From NCBI RefSeq assembly GCF_900111765.1, contig NZ_FOIB01000007.1:557704-621703 (forward strand): a DNA stretch of 64,000 nt. The letters run 5' to 3'. Within the stretch, counting starts at the first letter, position 1. Each line of letters begins with the position of its first letter. Position numbers and translations under genes: made by a program. The notes beneath the pieces are model-generated. The model saw nothing but the letters and a program-made list of their open reading frames with translations. It ran no database searches and was not told the DNA's origin. Of the stretch, positions 30,929-39,687 are shown piece by piece. This DNA is from Myxococcus fulvus (GTDB lineage: Bacteria; Myxococcota; Myxococcia; Myxococcales; Myxococcaceae).

Positions 30929-33229
30929 ATGTCTTTCAGCAAGTCACGCAGCCCGGGGATTCGAACGAGTGTGGGTCATGTCGGAGGTGTCCGCGCGGCG
31001 CTGAAGCCGTGGGGCCCGGCGGTGGGGCTCGCCTCCGCGCTGGCCGCGGGTGGCGCGGTGGCCCAGGAGCCGCCCACCGCCCAGGAGCCGGTGGCCGCGG
31101 AGGAGTCCGTCGTCGCGCAGCCCCAGGACGCGCAGCCGGCGCAGGGCGAGACGCCCGGGACGCAGGGCACCGAGGGCCACTTCACGCTGCCCACCGTCGA
31201 GGTGCAGGCCGAGGCGGAGGGCTACCAGGTCCGTGAGAGCTCGCTGCCTCGCGCCCAGCGCGCGCTGGTCAACACGCCGCAGTCGGTGACGGTGGTCTCC
31301 GAGGCGGTGCTCGAGGAGCAGCAGGCCACGTCCGTGCGGGACGCGCTGCGCAACGTCTCCGGCATCACCATGAGCGCCGGCGAGGGTGGCCGTCAGGGTG
31401 ATGCGTTCATCCTGCGGGGCTTCTCCGCGCAGAACGACATCTCCCGCGACGGCGCGCGCGACCTGGGCTGGTTCACGCGCGACACGTTCAACCTGGAGGG
31501 CGTGGAGGCCTACTTCGGTCCGTCCGCCGTCCTCTTCGGCCGAGGCTCCGCGGGCGGCGCCATCAACCTGGCGACGAAAAAGCCCAAGCGCACCAACTTC
31601 CAGGAGGTCGCCCTCAGCGGCGGCACCGCGCCCTCGGGTCGCCTGGAGGCGGACGTCAACCAGGTGCTGTCCGACGACCTGCAGGTCCGCGTCAACGCCA
31701 TGGGCCAGCTCGCCTCCACCGCGGGCCGTGACGTGGTGCGCGACAACCGCCTGGGCCTCGCCCCGTCGCTGCGCCTGAAGATGGCCGAGTCCACCACGCT
31801 GGAGCTCGACTACCTCTTCCAGCGCGAGGACGGCATCCCCGACTACGGCATGCCGTACTTCAACGGCCGGCCCGTGCCCGAGACGCTGGACGTGCCGCGC
31901 GAGAACTTCTACGGCGTGAAGGCCGACAAGGAGCGCGTGGACGCGCACGTCGCCACGGCCCGCGTCATCCAGGGCCTGGGGGACTCGCTCCAGTTCACCA
32001 ACACGCTGCGCTTCGGCCGCGTGGACCGCTTCGCCAGCCCCACCGCGCCGCGCGGCCTCACGCCCGCCGCGGACCCGACGACCATCGGCCGTCAGCGCTT
32101 CCAGACGGAGACGGACAACTCCTACCTCTCCAACCAGGCCACCGTGGGCGGTGAACTCCAGACGGGGTTCATCAAGCACACCGCCAACGTGGGGCTCGAC
32201 CTGTCCTGGGAGAAGCGCGGCCAGGCGCGTGACAACCTCAACGCCACGGGCCTGCCCACCGGCCCCAACATCCCCGCGGACCTGTTCAACCCCGACGCGG
32301 AGCCGGACCTGTCCGCCGTGTCGCCGGTGTTCGCCAACTCCAGCGTGAGCATCCAGCGCACCCTGGGCCTGTACGCCGCGGACCAGCTCCAGCTCGGCGA
32401 GTACGTGGAGGTGCTGGGCTCGCTGCGCTGGGACGTGTTCAACACGGACTACTCGCAGCTTGCCGCCTCGGGCGCGAAGACGCGCCTGCGTGACAGCGAC
32501 CACACGCTCAACTGGCGCGCGGGCGTGGTGCTGCACCCGGTGGACAAGGTCAGCGTGTACGGCATGTACGGCACGTCCTCCAGCCCCTCCGCGGAGCTGG
32601 GCTCGGTGTCCGCGGACACGATGAGCCTGGACCCGGAGAAGAACGCCATCCTGGAGGCGGGCGCCAAGGCGGAGCTGTTCGAGGAGCGCCTGGGCCTGAC
32701 GGCCGCCGTGTTCCGCGTGCGCAAGACGGACGCGCGCGTGCCCAACACGGACCCCGAGGGTCCGCCGCAGGTGCTCCAGGGTGAGCAGCGCGTGCAGGGC
32801 TTCAACGTCGGCATCGCCGGCACCATCGTCGAGCGCTGGAAGGTGCTCGCCAACTACACCCTGATGGACTCCGCCATCCTGGAGCACACCAACGAGTACC
32901 TCATCGGTCAGCGGCTCCCGAACACGCCGCGCCACAGCATCTCGCTGTGGACCACGTACTCGCCGCTCAAGGACTTCACGCTCGGCGGCGGCGCCGTCTT
33001 CCAGGACGTGACGAGTGTCAGCAATCCGGCCAACGCCAACACGGCGACCAGCTTCGTGCCGAACTTCTGGCGCTTCGACGCGTTCGCGAGCTACGCCCTG
33101 GGCAAGGCGCAGTTCCAGCTCAACGTCTACAACCTCACCAACGTGCTGTACTACGACCAGTACTACGGCGGTCACGCCGTGCCCGCGGATGGCATGTCGG
33201 CCCTGCTGACGGCGCGGTACCGGTTCTAG
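30929..33229 (+). CDS. TonB-dependent siderophore receptor
   Basis: 766 aa from ATG 30929, with GGGGAGAG just upstream. A signal region runs to about residue 46 (AAGGAVAQE). A Glu/Gln/Pro-rich stretch and a likely TonB box (LPTVEVQAE) follow. The plug domain is at about 95-235 (NTPQSVTVVSEAVLEEQ, ALRNVSGITMSAGEGG, DAFILRGF). The remaining residues form the 22-strand barrel, ending LTARYRF with a terminal Phe as required for BAM assembly. The plug sequence places it with ferric-siderophore receptors (FhuA/FpvA/FecA-like group). The ligand cannot be named. Confidence 0.93.
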   Translation: MSFSKSRSPGIRTSVGHVGGVRAALKPWGPAVGLASALAAGGAVAQEPPTAQEPVAAEESVVAQPQDAQPAQGETPGTQGTEGHFTLPTVEVQAEAEGYQVRESSLPRAQRALVNTPQSVTVVSEAVLEEQQATSVRDALRNVSGITMSAGEGGRQGDAFILRGFSAQNDISRDGARDLGWFTRDTFNLEGVEAYFGPSAVLFGRGSAGGAINLATKKPKRTNFQEVALSGGTAPSGRLEADVNQVLSDDLQVRVNAMGQLASTAGRDVVRDNRLGLAPSLRLKMAESTTLELDYLFQREDGIPDYGMPYFNGRPVPETLDVPRENFYGVKADKERVDAHVATARVIQGLGDSLQFTNTLRFGRVDRFASPTAPRGLTPAADPTTIGRQRFQTETDNSYLSNQATVGGELQTGFIKHTANVGLDLSWEKRGQARDNLNATGLPTGPNIPADLFNPDAEPDLSAVSPVFANSSVSIQRTLGLYAADQLQLGEYVEVLGSLRWDVFNTDYSQLAASGAKTRLRDSDHTLNWRAGVVLHPVDKVSVYGMYGTSSSPSAELGSVSADTMSLDPEKNAILEAGAKAELFEERLGLTAAVFRVRKTDARVPNTDPEGPPQVLQGEQRVQGFNVGIAGTIVERWKVLANYTLMDSAILEHTNEYLIGQRLPNTPRHSISLWTTYSPLKDFTLGGGAVFQDVTSVSNPANANTATSFVPNFWRFDAFASYALGKAQFQLNVYNLTNVLYYDQYYGGHAVPADGMSALLTARYRF

Positions 33230-33248
33230 TCTCCCCAGGAGCGCGGTC

Positions 33249-33929
33249 ATGATGCTGCACATCCCGAAGGTCCTGACCGCCTCCGAGGTGGCCCATTGCC
33301 GGCAGGTGATGGAGCAGGCGGACTGGGCGGACGGCCGAATCACGGCCGGCCACCAGTCCGGCCAGGTGAAGAAGAACCTCCAGCTCCCCGAGGGCAGCGC
33401 CGCCGCGCGCGAGCTGGGGGAGCGGGTGCTGGCGGGGCTGGAGAAGAGCGCGCTGTTCCTCTCCGCCGCGCTGCCCCAGCGAATCTTCCCGCCGCTGTTC
33501 AACCGCTACGACGCGAGCATGTCGTTCGGTTCGCACGTGGACAACGCCATCCGGCGCATCCCGGGCTCGGGCCAGCGCGTGCGCACGGACGTGTCCGCCA
33601 CGCTCTTCCTGTCGGAGCCGGACAGCTATGACGGGGGCGAGCTGGTGGTGGAGGACACCTACGGCCACCACGCCGTGAAGCTGCCGGCGGGGGACCTCAT
33701 CCTCTACCCGGCGACCAGCCTGCACCACGTCACGCCGGTGACGCGGGGCGCGCGGCTGGCGTCGTTCTTCTGGGTCCAGTCGATGGTGCGCGACGTGTCC
33801 CAGCGCGCGCTGCTGTTCGACCTGGATGCGTCCATCACCCAGCTCAACCAGGAGGTGCCCAAGAGCCCCTCGCTGGTCATGCTGACGGGCGTGTACCACA
33901 ACCTGCTCCGCCAATGGGCGGAGCCCTGA
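33249..33929 (+). CDS. PKHD-type Fe(II)/2-oxoglutarate hydroxylase (PiuC family)
   Basis: 226 aa starting MMLHIPKVLTASEV, 19 bp after the receptor stop. The iron facial triad is H and D in GSHVDN (about residues 95-98) and the distal His in LHHVTPVTRG (about 158). The 2-oxoglutarate Arg is in TRGARLASFFW. Length and C-terminal helix (FDLDASITQLNQE) match PiuC/YbiX proteins, which typically sit beside TonB-dependent receptors. The likely role is hydroxylation linked to siderophore use; the substrate is unknown in general. It is probably in the receptor's iron-repressed transcript. Its stop is 9 bp from the convergent helicase gene. Confidence 0.9.
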   Translation: MMLHIPKVLTASEVAHCRQVMEQADWADGRITAGHQSGQVKKNLQLPEGSAAARELGERVLAGLEKSALFLSAALPQRIFPPLFNRYDASMSFGSHVDNAIRRIPGSGQRVRTDVSATLFLSEPDSYDGGELVVEDTYGHHAVKLPAGDLILYPATSLHHVTPVTRGARLASFFWVQSMVRDVSQRALLFDLDASITQLNQEVPKSPSLVMLTGVYHNLLRQWAEP

Positions 33930-33938
33930 TTCCTCCGC

Positions 33939-35660
33939 TCAGCCCCGGTCCTTGCGGACGACGACCTTGCGGCCGCGAATCGTCGCCGACTTCAGCGCGG
34001 CGATGACGCGGTTGGCGTCCGGCTCCGGCACCTCCACCAGCGAGAAGCCGTCGCCAATCTGGATGGCGCCGATCTGCGACGAGTCCAGGCCCGCCTCGCC
34101 CGCGATGGCGCCCACCAGGTCCGCGGGGCGCATGCCGGCCTGACGACCCGCGCCGATCCACAGGCGGGTGACGTCCCACGTCGGGGCCGGGCCTCCCCGG
34201 CGCGGTCCACCACGCTCGGGACGGCCAGGACCGGAGCGGCCCGCCGGAGCACCGGGACGACCGGGGCGCTCCTTGCGGTCCTCCTTCGGCGCGACGGCTG
34301 GGATGTCCTCCTCCTCGTTCGCGCGGCCCTCGTCCTGGGCGTCCTGGAGCAGCTTCATCGCGGCGGCGGCGATGTCGAGCGGCTCGTACTCGCTGGCCAG
34401 GTCCTCGACCAGCCCCCGGAACGAGTCCTGTCCGCCCGCCACCAGCGTCTCGCGCAGGGTGGCGCGCAAGAGCTCCTGCCGCTTGGCGCGCAGGTCCGCC
34501 ACGGTGGGGACGGTGGCCAGCTGGATGCGCTGGCCGGTGACCTTCTCGATGTTGCGCACGAGCCGGGCCTCGCGCGGCTCCACCAGGGTGATGGCCACGC
34601 CCTCGCGGCCGGCGCGACCCGTGCGGCCGATGCGGTGCACGTACGCCTCGGGGGCGTTGGGCACGTCGAAGTTCACCACGTGGGACAGGCGCGGGATGTC
34701 CAGGCCGCGCGCCGCCACGTCCGTGGCCACGAGCAGGTCCGTGCCGTGGGACTTGAGCTGCTTGATGACCCTGTCGCGCTGCTCCTGCGTCATGCCGCCG
34801 TGGAGCGCGTGCGCGCGCCAGCCCCGGCCGTTGAGCGACACGGTGAGGTCATCCACCTCCGTGCGCGTGCGGCAGAAGATGATGGCGGCGGTGGGGGACT
34901 CCACGTCGAGCAGGCGCCCGAGCGCGGCGATCTTGAACGCGCGCGGGACGATGTACGCCGTCTGGCGGATGCGCGGCAGCTCGCCCGGCTCCACCTTCTC
35001 CTTGGCGATGCGCACGCGCACCGGCTGGCGCAGGTGGCGCTCGGCGATGCTGGCGATGCGCGGCGGCAGGGTGGCGGAGAAGAGGGCCGTCTGGCGGTCC
35101 TCGGGCGTGCCGGACAGGATGGCCTCGAGGTCATCGGCGAAGCCCATGTCGAGCATCTCGTCGGCCTCGTCGAGCACCACGGTGCGCACGTTGTCGAGTT
35201 GGAGCGTGCCCCGGCGCAGGTGGTCCAGCGCGCGGCCCGGCGTGGCGACGACGACGTCCACGCCCCGCTTGAGCACGCGCAGCTGCTGGCCGATGACCTG
35301 CCCGCCGTAGAGGGGCAGCACGGTGGCGCCGAGCTTCTGGCCGTAGCGGTGGATGGCCTCGGAGACCTGCATGGCCAGCTCGCGCGTGGGCACGAGCACC
35401 AGCGCGGAGGTGGCGTGGGCGCCGGCCTCACCCGGGACCAGGTGGTGCAGCAGCGGGAGGGCGAAGGCCGCCGTCTTGCCGGTACCGGTGGCGGCGATGC
35501 CCAGCAGGTCCTTGCCGGCGAGCAGCGGCGGCAGCGAGGCGTTCTGGATGGGCGTGGGCTCCTCGTATCCGAGGGCGGTGAGCGCCTCCACGAGCTGGGG
35601 CTTGAGGCCCAGGGATTCGAAGGTGGCGTCGGGGGGCGAGGACGGCGGTGCGGAAGTCAC
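33939..35660 (-). CDS. DEAD-box RNA helicase with DbpA-type RNA-binding domain
   Basis: 573 aa from GTG 35660, chosen because homology-like sequence begins soon after (FESLGLKPQL). ATG 35723 would add 21 residues and neither start has a strong ribosome site. Helicase motifs are complete: Q motif PTPIQ, Walker A AATGTGKT, DEAD in VVLDEADEML, SAT in FSATLPP, TDVAARGLDI, and HRIGRTGRAGREG. An acidic linker is followed by a basic Pro/Gly/Arg-rich segment and a C-terminal DbpA-type RRM (LWIGAGRQAGMRPADLVGAI, VVVRKDRG). It therefore resembles CsdA/DeaD, which remodel rRNA and mRNA. It lies 89 bp downstream of the Dbr1-like gene on the same strand. Confidence 0.93.
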   Translation of the reverse strand: MTSAPPSSPPDATFESLGLKPQLVEALTALGYEEPTPIQNASLPPLLAGKDLLGIAATGTGKTAAFALPLLHHLVPGEAGAHATSALVLVPTRELAMQVSEAIHRYGQKLGATVLPLYGGQVIGQQLRVLKRGVDVVVATPGRALDHLRRGTLQLDNVRTVVLDEADEMLDMGFADDLEAILSGTPEDRQTALFSATLPPRIASIAERHLRQPVRVRIAKEKVEPGELPRIRQTAYIVPRAFKIAALGRLLDVESPTAAIIFCRTRTEVDDLTVSLNGRGWRAHALHGGMTQEQRDRVIKQLKSHGTDLLVATDVAARGLDIPRLSHVVNFDVPNAPEAYVHRIGRTGRAGREGVAITLVEPREARLVRNIEKVTGQRIQLATVPTVADLRAKRQELLRATLRETLVAGGQDSFRGLVEDLASEYEPLDIAAAAMKLLQDAQDEGRANEEEDIPAVAPKEDRKERPGRPGAPAGRSGPGRPERGGPRRGGPAPTWDVTRLWIGAGRQAGMRPADLVGAIAGEAGLDSSQIGAIQIGDGFSLVEVPEPDANRVIAALKSATIRGRKVVVRKDRG

Positions 35661-35749
35661 GCGGGGGCTTGTACCACCGGCCTCCGCCCTCGTGCCTCGA
35701 AGAATCGCCGTTCTGTCCCACATCTATCGCCCAGGCGTGCGTGTCGGCC

Positions 35750-36598
35750 TCAGCGCACAGGCAGTGTGCCCAGGTGGGTGACCTCCTGGAGGGCCCCCCG
35801 GGAGACCTGGAAGATGGCGAAGGCCTCCGCTCCCTGCTCCACGCTCGCCAGACAGCAGACCGGGGTCTGCGCGCCGGAGGGCCACTTCAGGGTGCCGCGA
35901 TAACGTTTGTGCAGGTGTCCGCAGAGGACGAGCCGGGGCTGGAGCGCCTCGGCCACCAGCCGGGCGTACTCGTTGCCCACGGCGTCCGCATGCGGGCTGC
36001 GGCGCTGGTGCTCGAAGTCCTGGCGGTCCTCGGCGGCGACGAGGCCGGAGGGCCAGTCGTGGACCAGGAGGATGTCCGCCCGCTCCAGGCCCAGGGCCTG
36101 CTCGATGTCCTGCTCGTTGAAGCACGCGTAGTCCTTGTTGGAGACGGTGCCGAGCAGGGACAGGGCGGGGTGGGGCTTCTGGAAGCCCGGGGCGTCGTGG
36201 ATGCCGGAGAGGCCGGCGATGCGCAGCCCGCGGGTCTCCACGACGCCGACGCGGCCCAGGTAGCGGCAGTTGGAGGTGAGCAGGAAGCCCTCGGGGGCCG
36301 TGTCCAGGTAGCCGTGGGGCTCGTGGTTGCCGCCGATGAAGTACACGGGCCAGGGGAAGCGCCGGCGCTTCTGGTGGTAGTCCGCGAAGTCGCCCAGGTG
36401 CTTGTAGCGGGCGGGGGCGGCCATCGTCGCCAGGTCCGCGTCGTCGCGGTGGGGCTCGAAGTCGCCGACCTGGAGGACGAAGGCCAGCTCACGATGCGCG
36501 CTCTTCGCCCAGGTCTGGAGGGAGGACACCATCCGGTCCATCCGGCCGTGCACGTCGCCCACGGCGGCGAAGCAGAAGGTGTCGGGAGGCGGGGCCAT
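35750..36598 (-). CDS. Dbr1-like metallophosphoesterase (RNA lariat debranching enzyme homologue)
   Basis: 282 aa from ATG 36598, with GGAG 6 nt upstream. It is a calcineurin-like phosphoesterase with all metal ligands: D15 and H17 (VGDVHGRMD), D46 (VGDFE), N91 (GGNHE), H180 (VHDWPSG), H228 and H230 (GHLH). The sequence between them follows eukaryotic Dbr1 closely: RDDADLATMAAPARYKHL, YFIGGNHEP, YLGRVGVVETRGLRI, GLSGIH, then a long loop before DILLVHDWP. In Dbr1 that loop contacts the lariat. Unlike Dbr1, the first ligand is Asp and not Cys, and the eukaryotic C-terminal domain is absent. Cleavage of 2'-5' branched RNA or RNA-DNA is a strong inference, not shown. Its neighbours are a PLD protein and an RNA helicase. 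Confidence 0.85.
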   Translation of the reverse strand: MAPPPDTFCFAAVGDVHGRMDRMVSSLQTWAKSAHRELAFVLQVGDFEPHRDDADLATMAAPARYKHLGDFADYHQKRRRFPWPVYFIGGNHEPHGYLDTAPEGFLLTSNCRYLGRVGVVETRGLRIAGLSGIHDAPGFQKPHPALSLLGTVSNKDYACFNEQDIEQALGLERADILLVHDWPSGLVAAEDRQDFEHQRRSPHADAVGNEYARLVAEALQPRLVLCGHLHKRYRGTLKWPSGAQTPVCCLASVEQGAEAFAIFQVSRGALQEVTHLGTLPVR

Positions 36599-36680
36599 GG
36601 GGGACTCCAGCATGGCGCATCTTCGCGCCGGACGGCGCAGCGACGCGGTGGGCTCGCGGCGGCTGACCGGGCGTTGGGTC

Positions 36681-39437
36681 TCAGCCGACGAGCGAGGGCC
36701 AGTTGCGGCCGACCCAGGCGCGCTGCTCGACCTCGTCCCGCCACCGCGGGTCCTCCCGGTCGATGCGGCGCGAGGTGGCGAAGAGGGCGTCGAGGGCCGC
36801 GAGCATCCGCTCGGTGAACGGGGTGTCCTCGACGACGAGCAGGGCCTCGCTCTCCCAATACGCGGCGGTGACGTCCAGGTTGGCGCTGCCCACCGCGACG
36901 GCTCGGGTGTCGCACACGAGGACCTTCGCGTGGACGTGGGGGAAGAGGCGCTCCAGCGCCGGCTCCCACCCCGGTCGCGAGGGCAGCGCCAGCTCGTGGG
37001 CGATGCCGCCCGCGGCGATGACCGCGTCCAGGCGGCTGCGGACGTAGCGGTCCGCCACCTCGCGAATCGCGCCACCGGGGAAGTAGGTCCGCTCGGCGCC
37101 GTGATGAGGCCGCACGCTGCCGAAGAGGACCTCCACGCGGACACCCCGCTGGAGGGCGGCGATGAGCGCGTTCTGGATCTCGAGCAGCAGGGGGAAGGTG
37201 TTCACCAGGACCAGACGTGAGCGCGCATGGCGGATGAGCGCGAGCTGCGTGTCCAGGGTGTGCGTGTCCTTGAGCCCCTCGTGTAGGGCGACGCGGGCCG
37301 CCATCGTCCCCGCCGGTGTGGAGGTCGTCAGGGGGAACGGCTCGCCACCCGCGCGGGTCCACTCCGTGAGGAACGCGCGCTCCAGGTCGGTGACCAGCGG
37401 GCCTTCCAGTCTCGCGCCGCAGTCGAGCCAGGGGATGTCGCGGTAATGCGTATCCCGGCGCAGCGGCACCTCGTCGAAGCCCGTGTAGTACGGCGCGCCG
37501 AGATTCCGGCCCGAGACGAACGCGAGCGAGGAGTCGACGAGCGTGAGCTTGCGGTGGTTGCGCTGCTTGAGCTCGTAGAGGTCGGGGCCGCCGACGAGCG
37601 GAGCAATCGCGCGCACCTCGACGTTGGGAGTCCCAGAGAGACCGACGAGGGCGGGGTTGAGCGCGCCGAAGGAGTCGTGGCCGCTGTAGAGCGCGTCGGC
37701 GAGGAAGCGCACGCGGACGCCTCGGTGGGCGGCCCGCTTCAGCGCCTCGGTGATGCGGGCGGTGATGGGGTCGTCCTCGACGATGTAGCACTGCCAATGG
37801 ACGGTGGTCCGCGCGGCGTCGATGGCGGCCAGGACCGACTCGCGGGCCTGGGCGTTGTCGAGCTCGAAGTCGATGTGATGGCCCTCCGTGCGCGGGCTGC
37901 ATCCGGCGAGCGTCAGCTCCCGGGCCCAGGCGTCCTGCTCGGACGGGAGGGGGAGCGGCTCCAGGGGTGTGTTCCGGGGCAGGGCCTCGCACTCCTCGGG
38001 GCTGAGCGTGCGGATGGCGGGGTGGACGGGCTTGTAGGTGTCACGGGTGATGACCGCGGCGATGGGGACGTGCGCGGCGGCGAGCCGGGTGGCGACGCGC
38101 AGCAGCCGCTGGCCATCGACCTGTCGGGGCACGTCGTCCGCCCGGGCATCGTCGAGCCACGCGCTGGCGTCGAGCAGCAAGGGCCACGTGTGGTCGGGCA
38201 GGTGTTCACGCAGCCGAGCGCGCTGTTCGTCGAGCGAGTCGCTGTCACGCACCCGCACGAAGGCGAGGTGGTACCGGTCCGCGGCGAGCTCGCGGACGGC
38301 GAGCAGCGTGTCCTCCTCGACGAGGCTGTCCACCAACAGCAGCGGCTTGTCCGGCGCCAGCACGTAGCCGGGCACCAGCTCGCGCGAGGCGGAGGTGTCC
38401 GAGAAGGAGAAGGCCAGGGGATGGAGCCCGCGCAGGTGTTCGAGCCACGCGGCCTCGATGATGGCGGTGCCTCCCTGATGACGGACCTCGCCGAGCGCGG
38501 TGCCGTTCGCGAACACCATCAGGCGGCCCGGCTCCAGGAGGGTGACACTCGACAGCAGGCCGACGCGCTCGACGGCGAAGCGTGGGGCCAGGCCGGGGGC
38601 CACGAGTGAGTCGGAGACGGCGTGGTGGTCCTCGAAGAGCGTCAGCCCCGTCTGGGTCCGGGGTAGGAGGAGGGTGGGGACCCTGGCCTCCTGGAGCGCG
38701 CGAGCGCCCGTCATCCCGACGTAGAGGACCTCCAGGTCCGCGAGCGAGTCGGCCGGGACGACGAGCAGTCCCGCCCCGGAGCGCAGGGCCACGCTGTCGA
38801 AGGCCTCCGCGCGACTGTCGGCGGGGTTCTCGGTGAGCGATTCGACGAGCAGTGTCTGGGTGATGCCGAGGGCGCGGGAGAGGGCCTGGAGCTCTCCGGT
38901 CTGCTCCGGCGCCAGCCCCGTGGTGAGCGCGATGAGCTCCGAGGGTTGGGTGCAGTGGGACAGGAAGCTGGCCACGGCGCCGAGTCCCCGGCCATCCGGC
39001 GCGATGGCCAGGGCCATGCGGAAGGGTTCGGTGCTCGCCGTGTCCGGCGCTCGTCCGAGGGCGAGCACGGGCAGGTGTTCACGGAGGGCGAGCCTCAGCA
39101 TCGCGCCCACCCGGGCCCGGGGGGAGGTGTCCCGCAGGGGCCCCAGCACGACGAGCTCGGCGCCGTGTTGGCGCGAGACCTGGACCAGGTCGCCGATGTC
39201 CAGGTGCGTCTCCAGCGCGCCGGTGACCTGGATGGCGGGGCTCCAGTCCTGGAGCGTGTGCCGGAGCCGGTCCAGCACGGTGAGGCTGGGGGGAGGCGGC
39301 GCCTCCAGCTCGCTGCGCTCGGGGACCAGGCCGTACAGATAGACGGCCTCGGGCTCGGACGTCAGCCGGCGCACCGCGTGGAGGAAGTGCTCGGACTCGG
39401 AGCCTGCATCGAAGACGACCACCAGACGTCGGAACAT
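36681..39437 (-). CDS. Universal-stress-protein / phospholipase D fusion protein
   Basis: 918 aa from ATG 39437. Residues 1-130 and about 140-275 are two USP-like Rossmann domains (RRLVVVFDAGSESEHFLHAV, HGAELVVLGPL; then LLVVPADS, VLYVGMTGARAL). Residues 280-530 are a mixed region I cannot place. Residues about 540-918 are a double PLD module: HWQCYIVEDD, HxK in NHRKLTLVDSS (near 625) with FVSGRN, then HAK in HVHAKVLVCD (near 835) with VGSANLD. The PLD half resembles cardiolipin synthase-type phosphatidyltransferases; nuclease activity is also possible. There is no signal or membrane helix, unusual for a cardiolipin synthase. It is first of three same-strand genes, 82 bp before the Dbr1-like gene. 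Confidence 0.85.
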   Translation of the reverse strand: MFRRLVVVFDAGSESEHFLHAVRRLTSEPEAVYLYGLVPERSELEAPPPPSLTVLDRLRHTLQDWSPAIQVTGALETHLDIGDLVQVSRQHGAELVVLGPLRDTSPRARVGAMLRLALREHLPVLALGRAPDTASTEPFRMALAIAPDGRGLGAVASFLSHCTQPSELIALTTGLAPEQTGELQALSRALGITQTLLVESLTENPADSRAEAFDSVALRSGAGLLVVPADSLADLEVLYVGMTGARALQEARVPTLLLPRTQTGLTLFEDHHAVSDSLVAPGLAPRFAVERVGLLSSVTLLEPGRLMVFANGTALGEVRHQGGTAIIEAAWLEHLRGLHPLAFSFSDTSASRELVPGYVLAPDKPLLLVDSLVEEDTLLAVRELAADRYHLAFVRVRDSDSLDEQRARLREHLPDHTWPLLLDASAWLDDARADDVPRQVDGQRLLRVATRLAAAHVPIAAVITRDTYKPVHPAIRTLSPEECEALPRNTPLEPLPLPSEQDAWARELTLAGCSPRTEGHHIDFELDNAQARESVLAAIDAARTTVHWQCYIVEDDPITARITEALKRAAHRGVRVRFLADALYSGHDSFGALNPALVGLSGTPNVEVRAIAPLVGGPDLYELKQRNHRKLTLVDSSLAFVSGRNLGAPYYTGFDEVPLRRDTHYRDIPWLDCGARLEGPLVTDLERAFLTEWTRAGGEPFPLTTSTPAGTMAARVALHEGLKDTHTLDTQLALIRHARSRLVLVNTFPLLLEIQNALIAALQRGVRVEVLFGSVRPHHGAERTYFPGGAIREVADRYVRSRLDAVIAAGGIAHELALPSRPGWEPALERLFPHVHAKVLVCDTRAVAVGSANLDVTAAYWESEALLVVEDTPFTERMLAALDALFATSRRIDREDPRWRDEVEQRAWVGRNWPSLVG

Positions 39438-39687
39438 GGTGCGCGCGATTCCCGGGACGGACCTGGGCCGCACCTTCACCGACTCCCGGCTCCGGGGCGA
39501 CCGTGGACCCATCATGCCGGGAACCGACCCTGTTGGCGTCACCGGAACGGGGGAGCCGGGCTCCGGGGGGGGCATCCCGGCACCGGCGGACAGGCGGGAG
39601 TCCCGCCATCTCGCGAAATTGCAGGTCGGGTGAAAGTGGTTGCCTCAGTCAATTAGTCTGTTTTTGCCGTGTGCTAGTCTTCGGGGC

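Noticed and set aside
30950..30975. TTCGAATC-type T-loop sequence on the - strand, suggesting a tRNA end
   Set aside because: The flanking bases do not form a T-stem or acceptor stem, and the sequence encodes the start of the siderophore receptor on the + strand.
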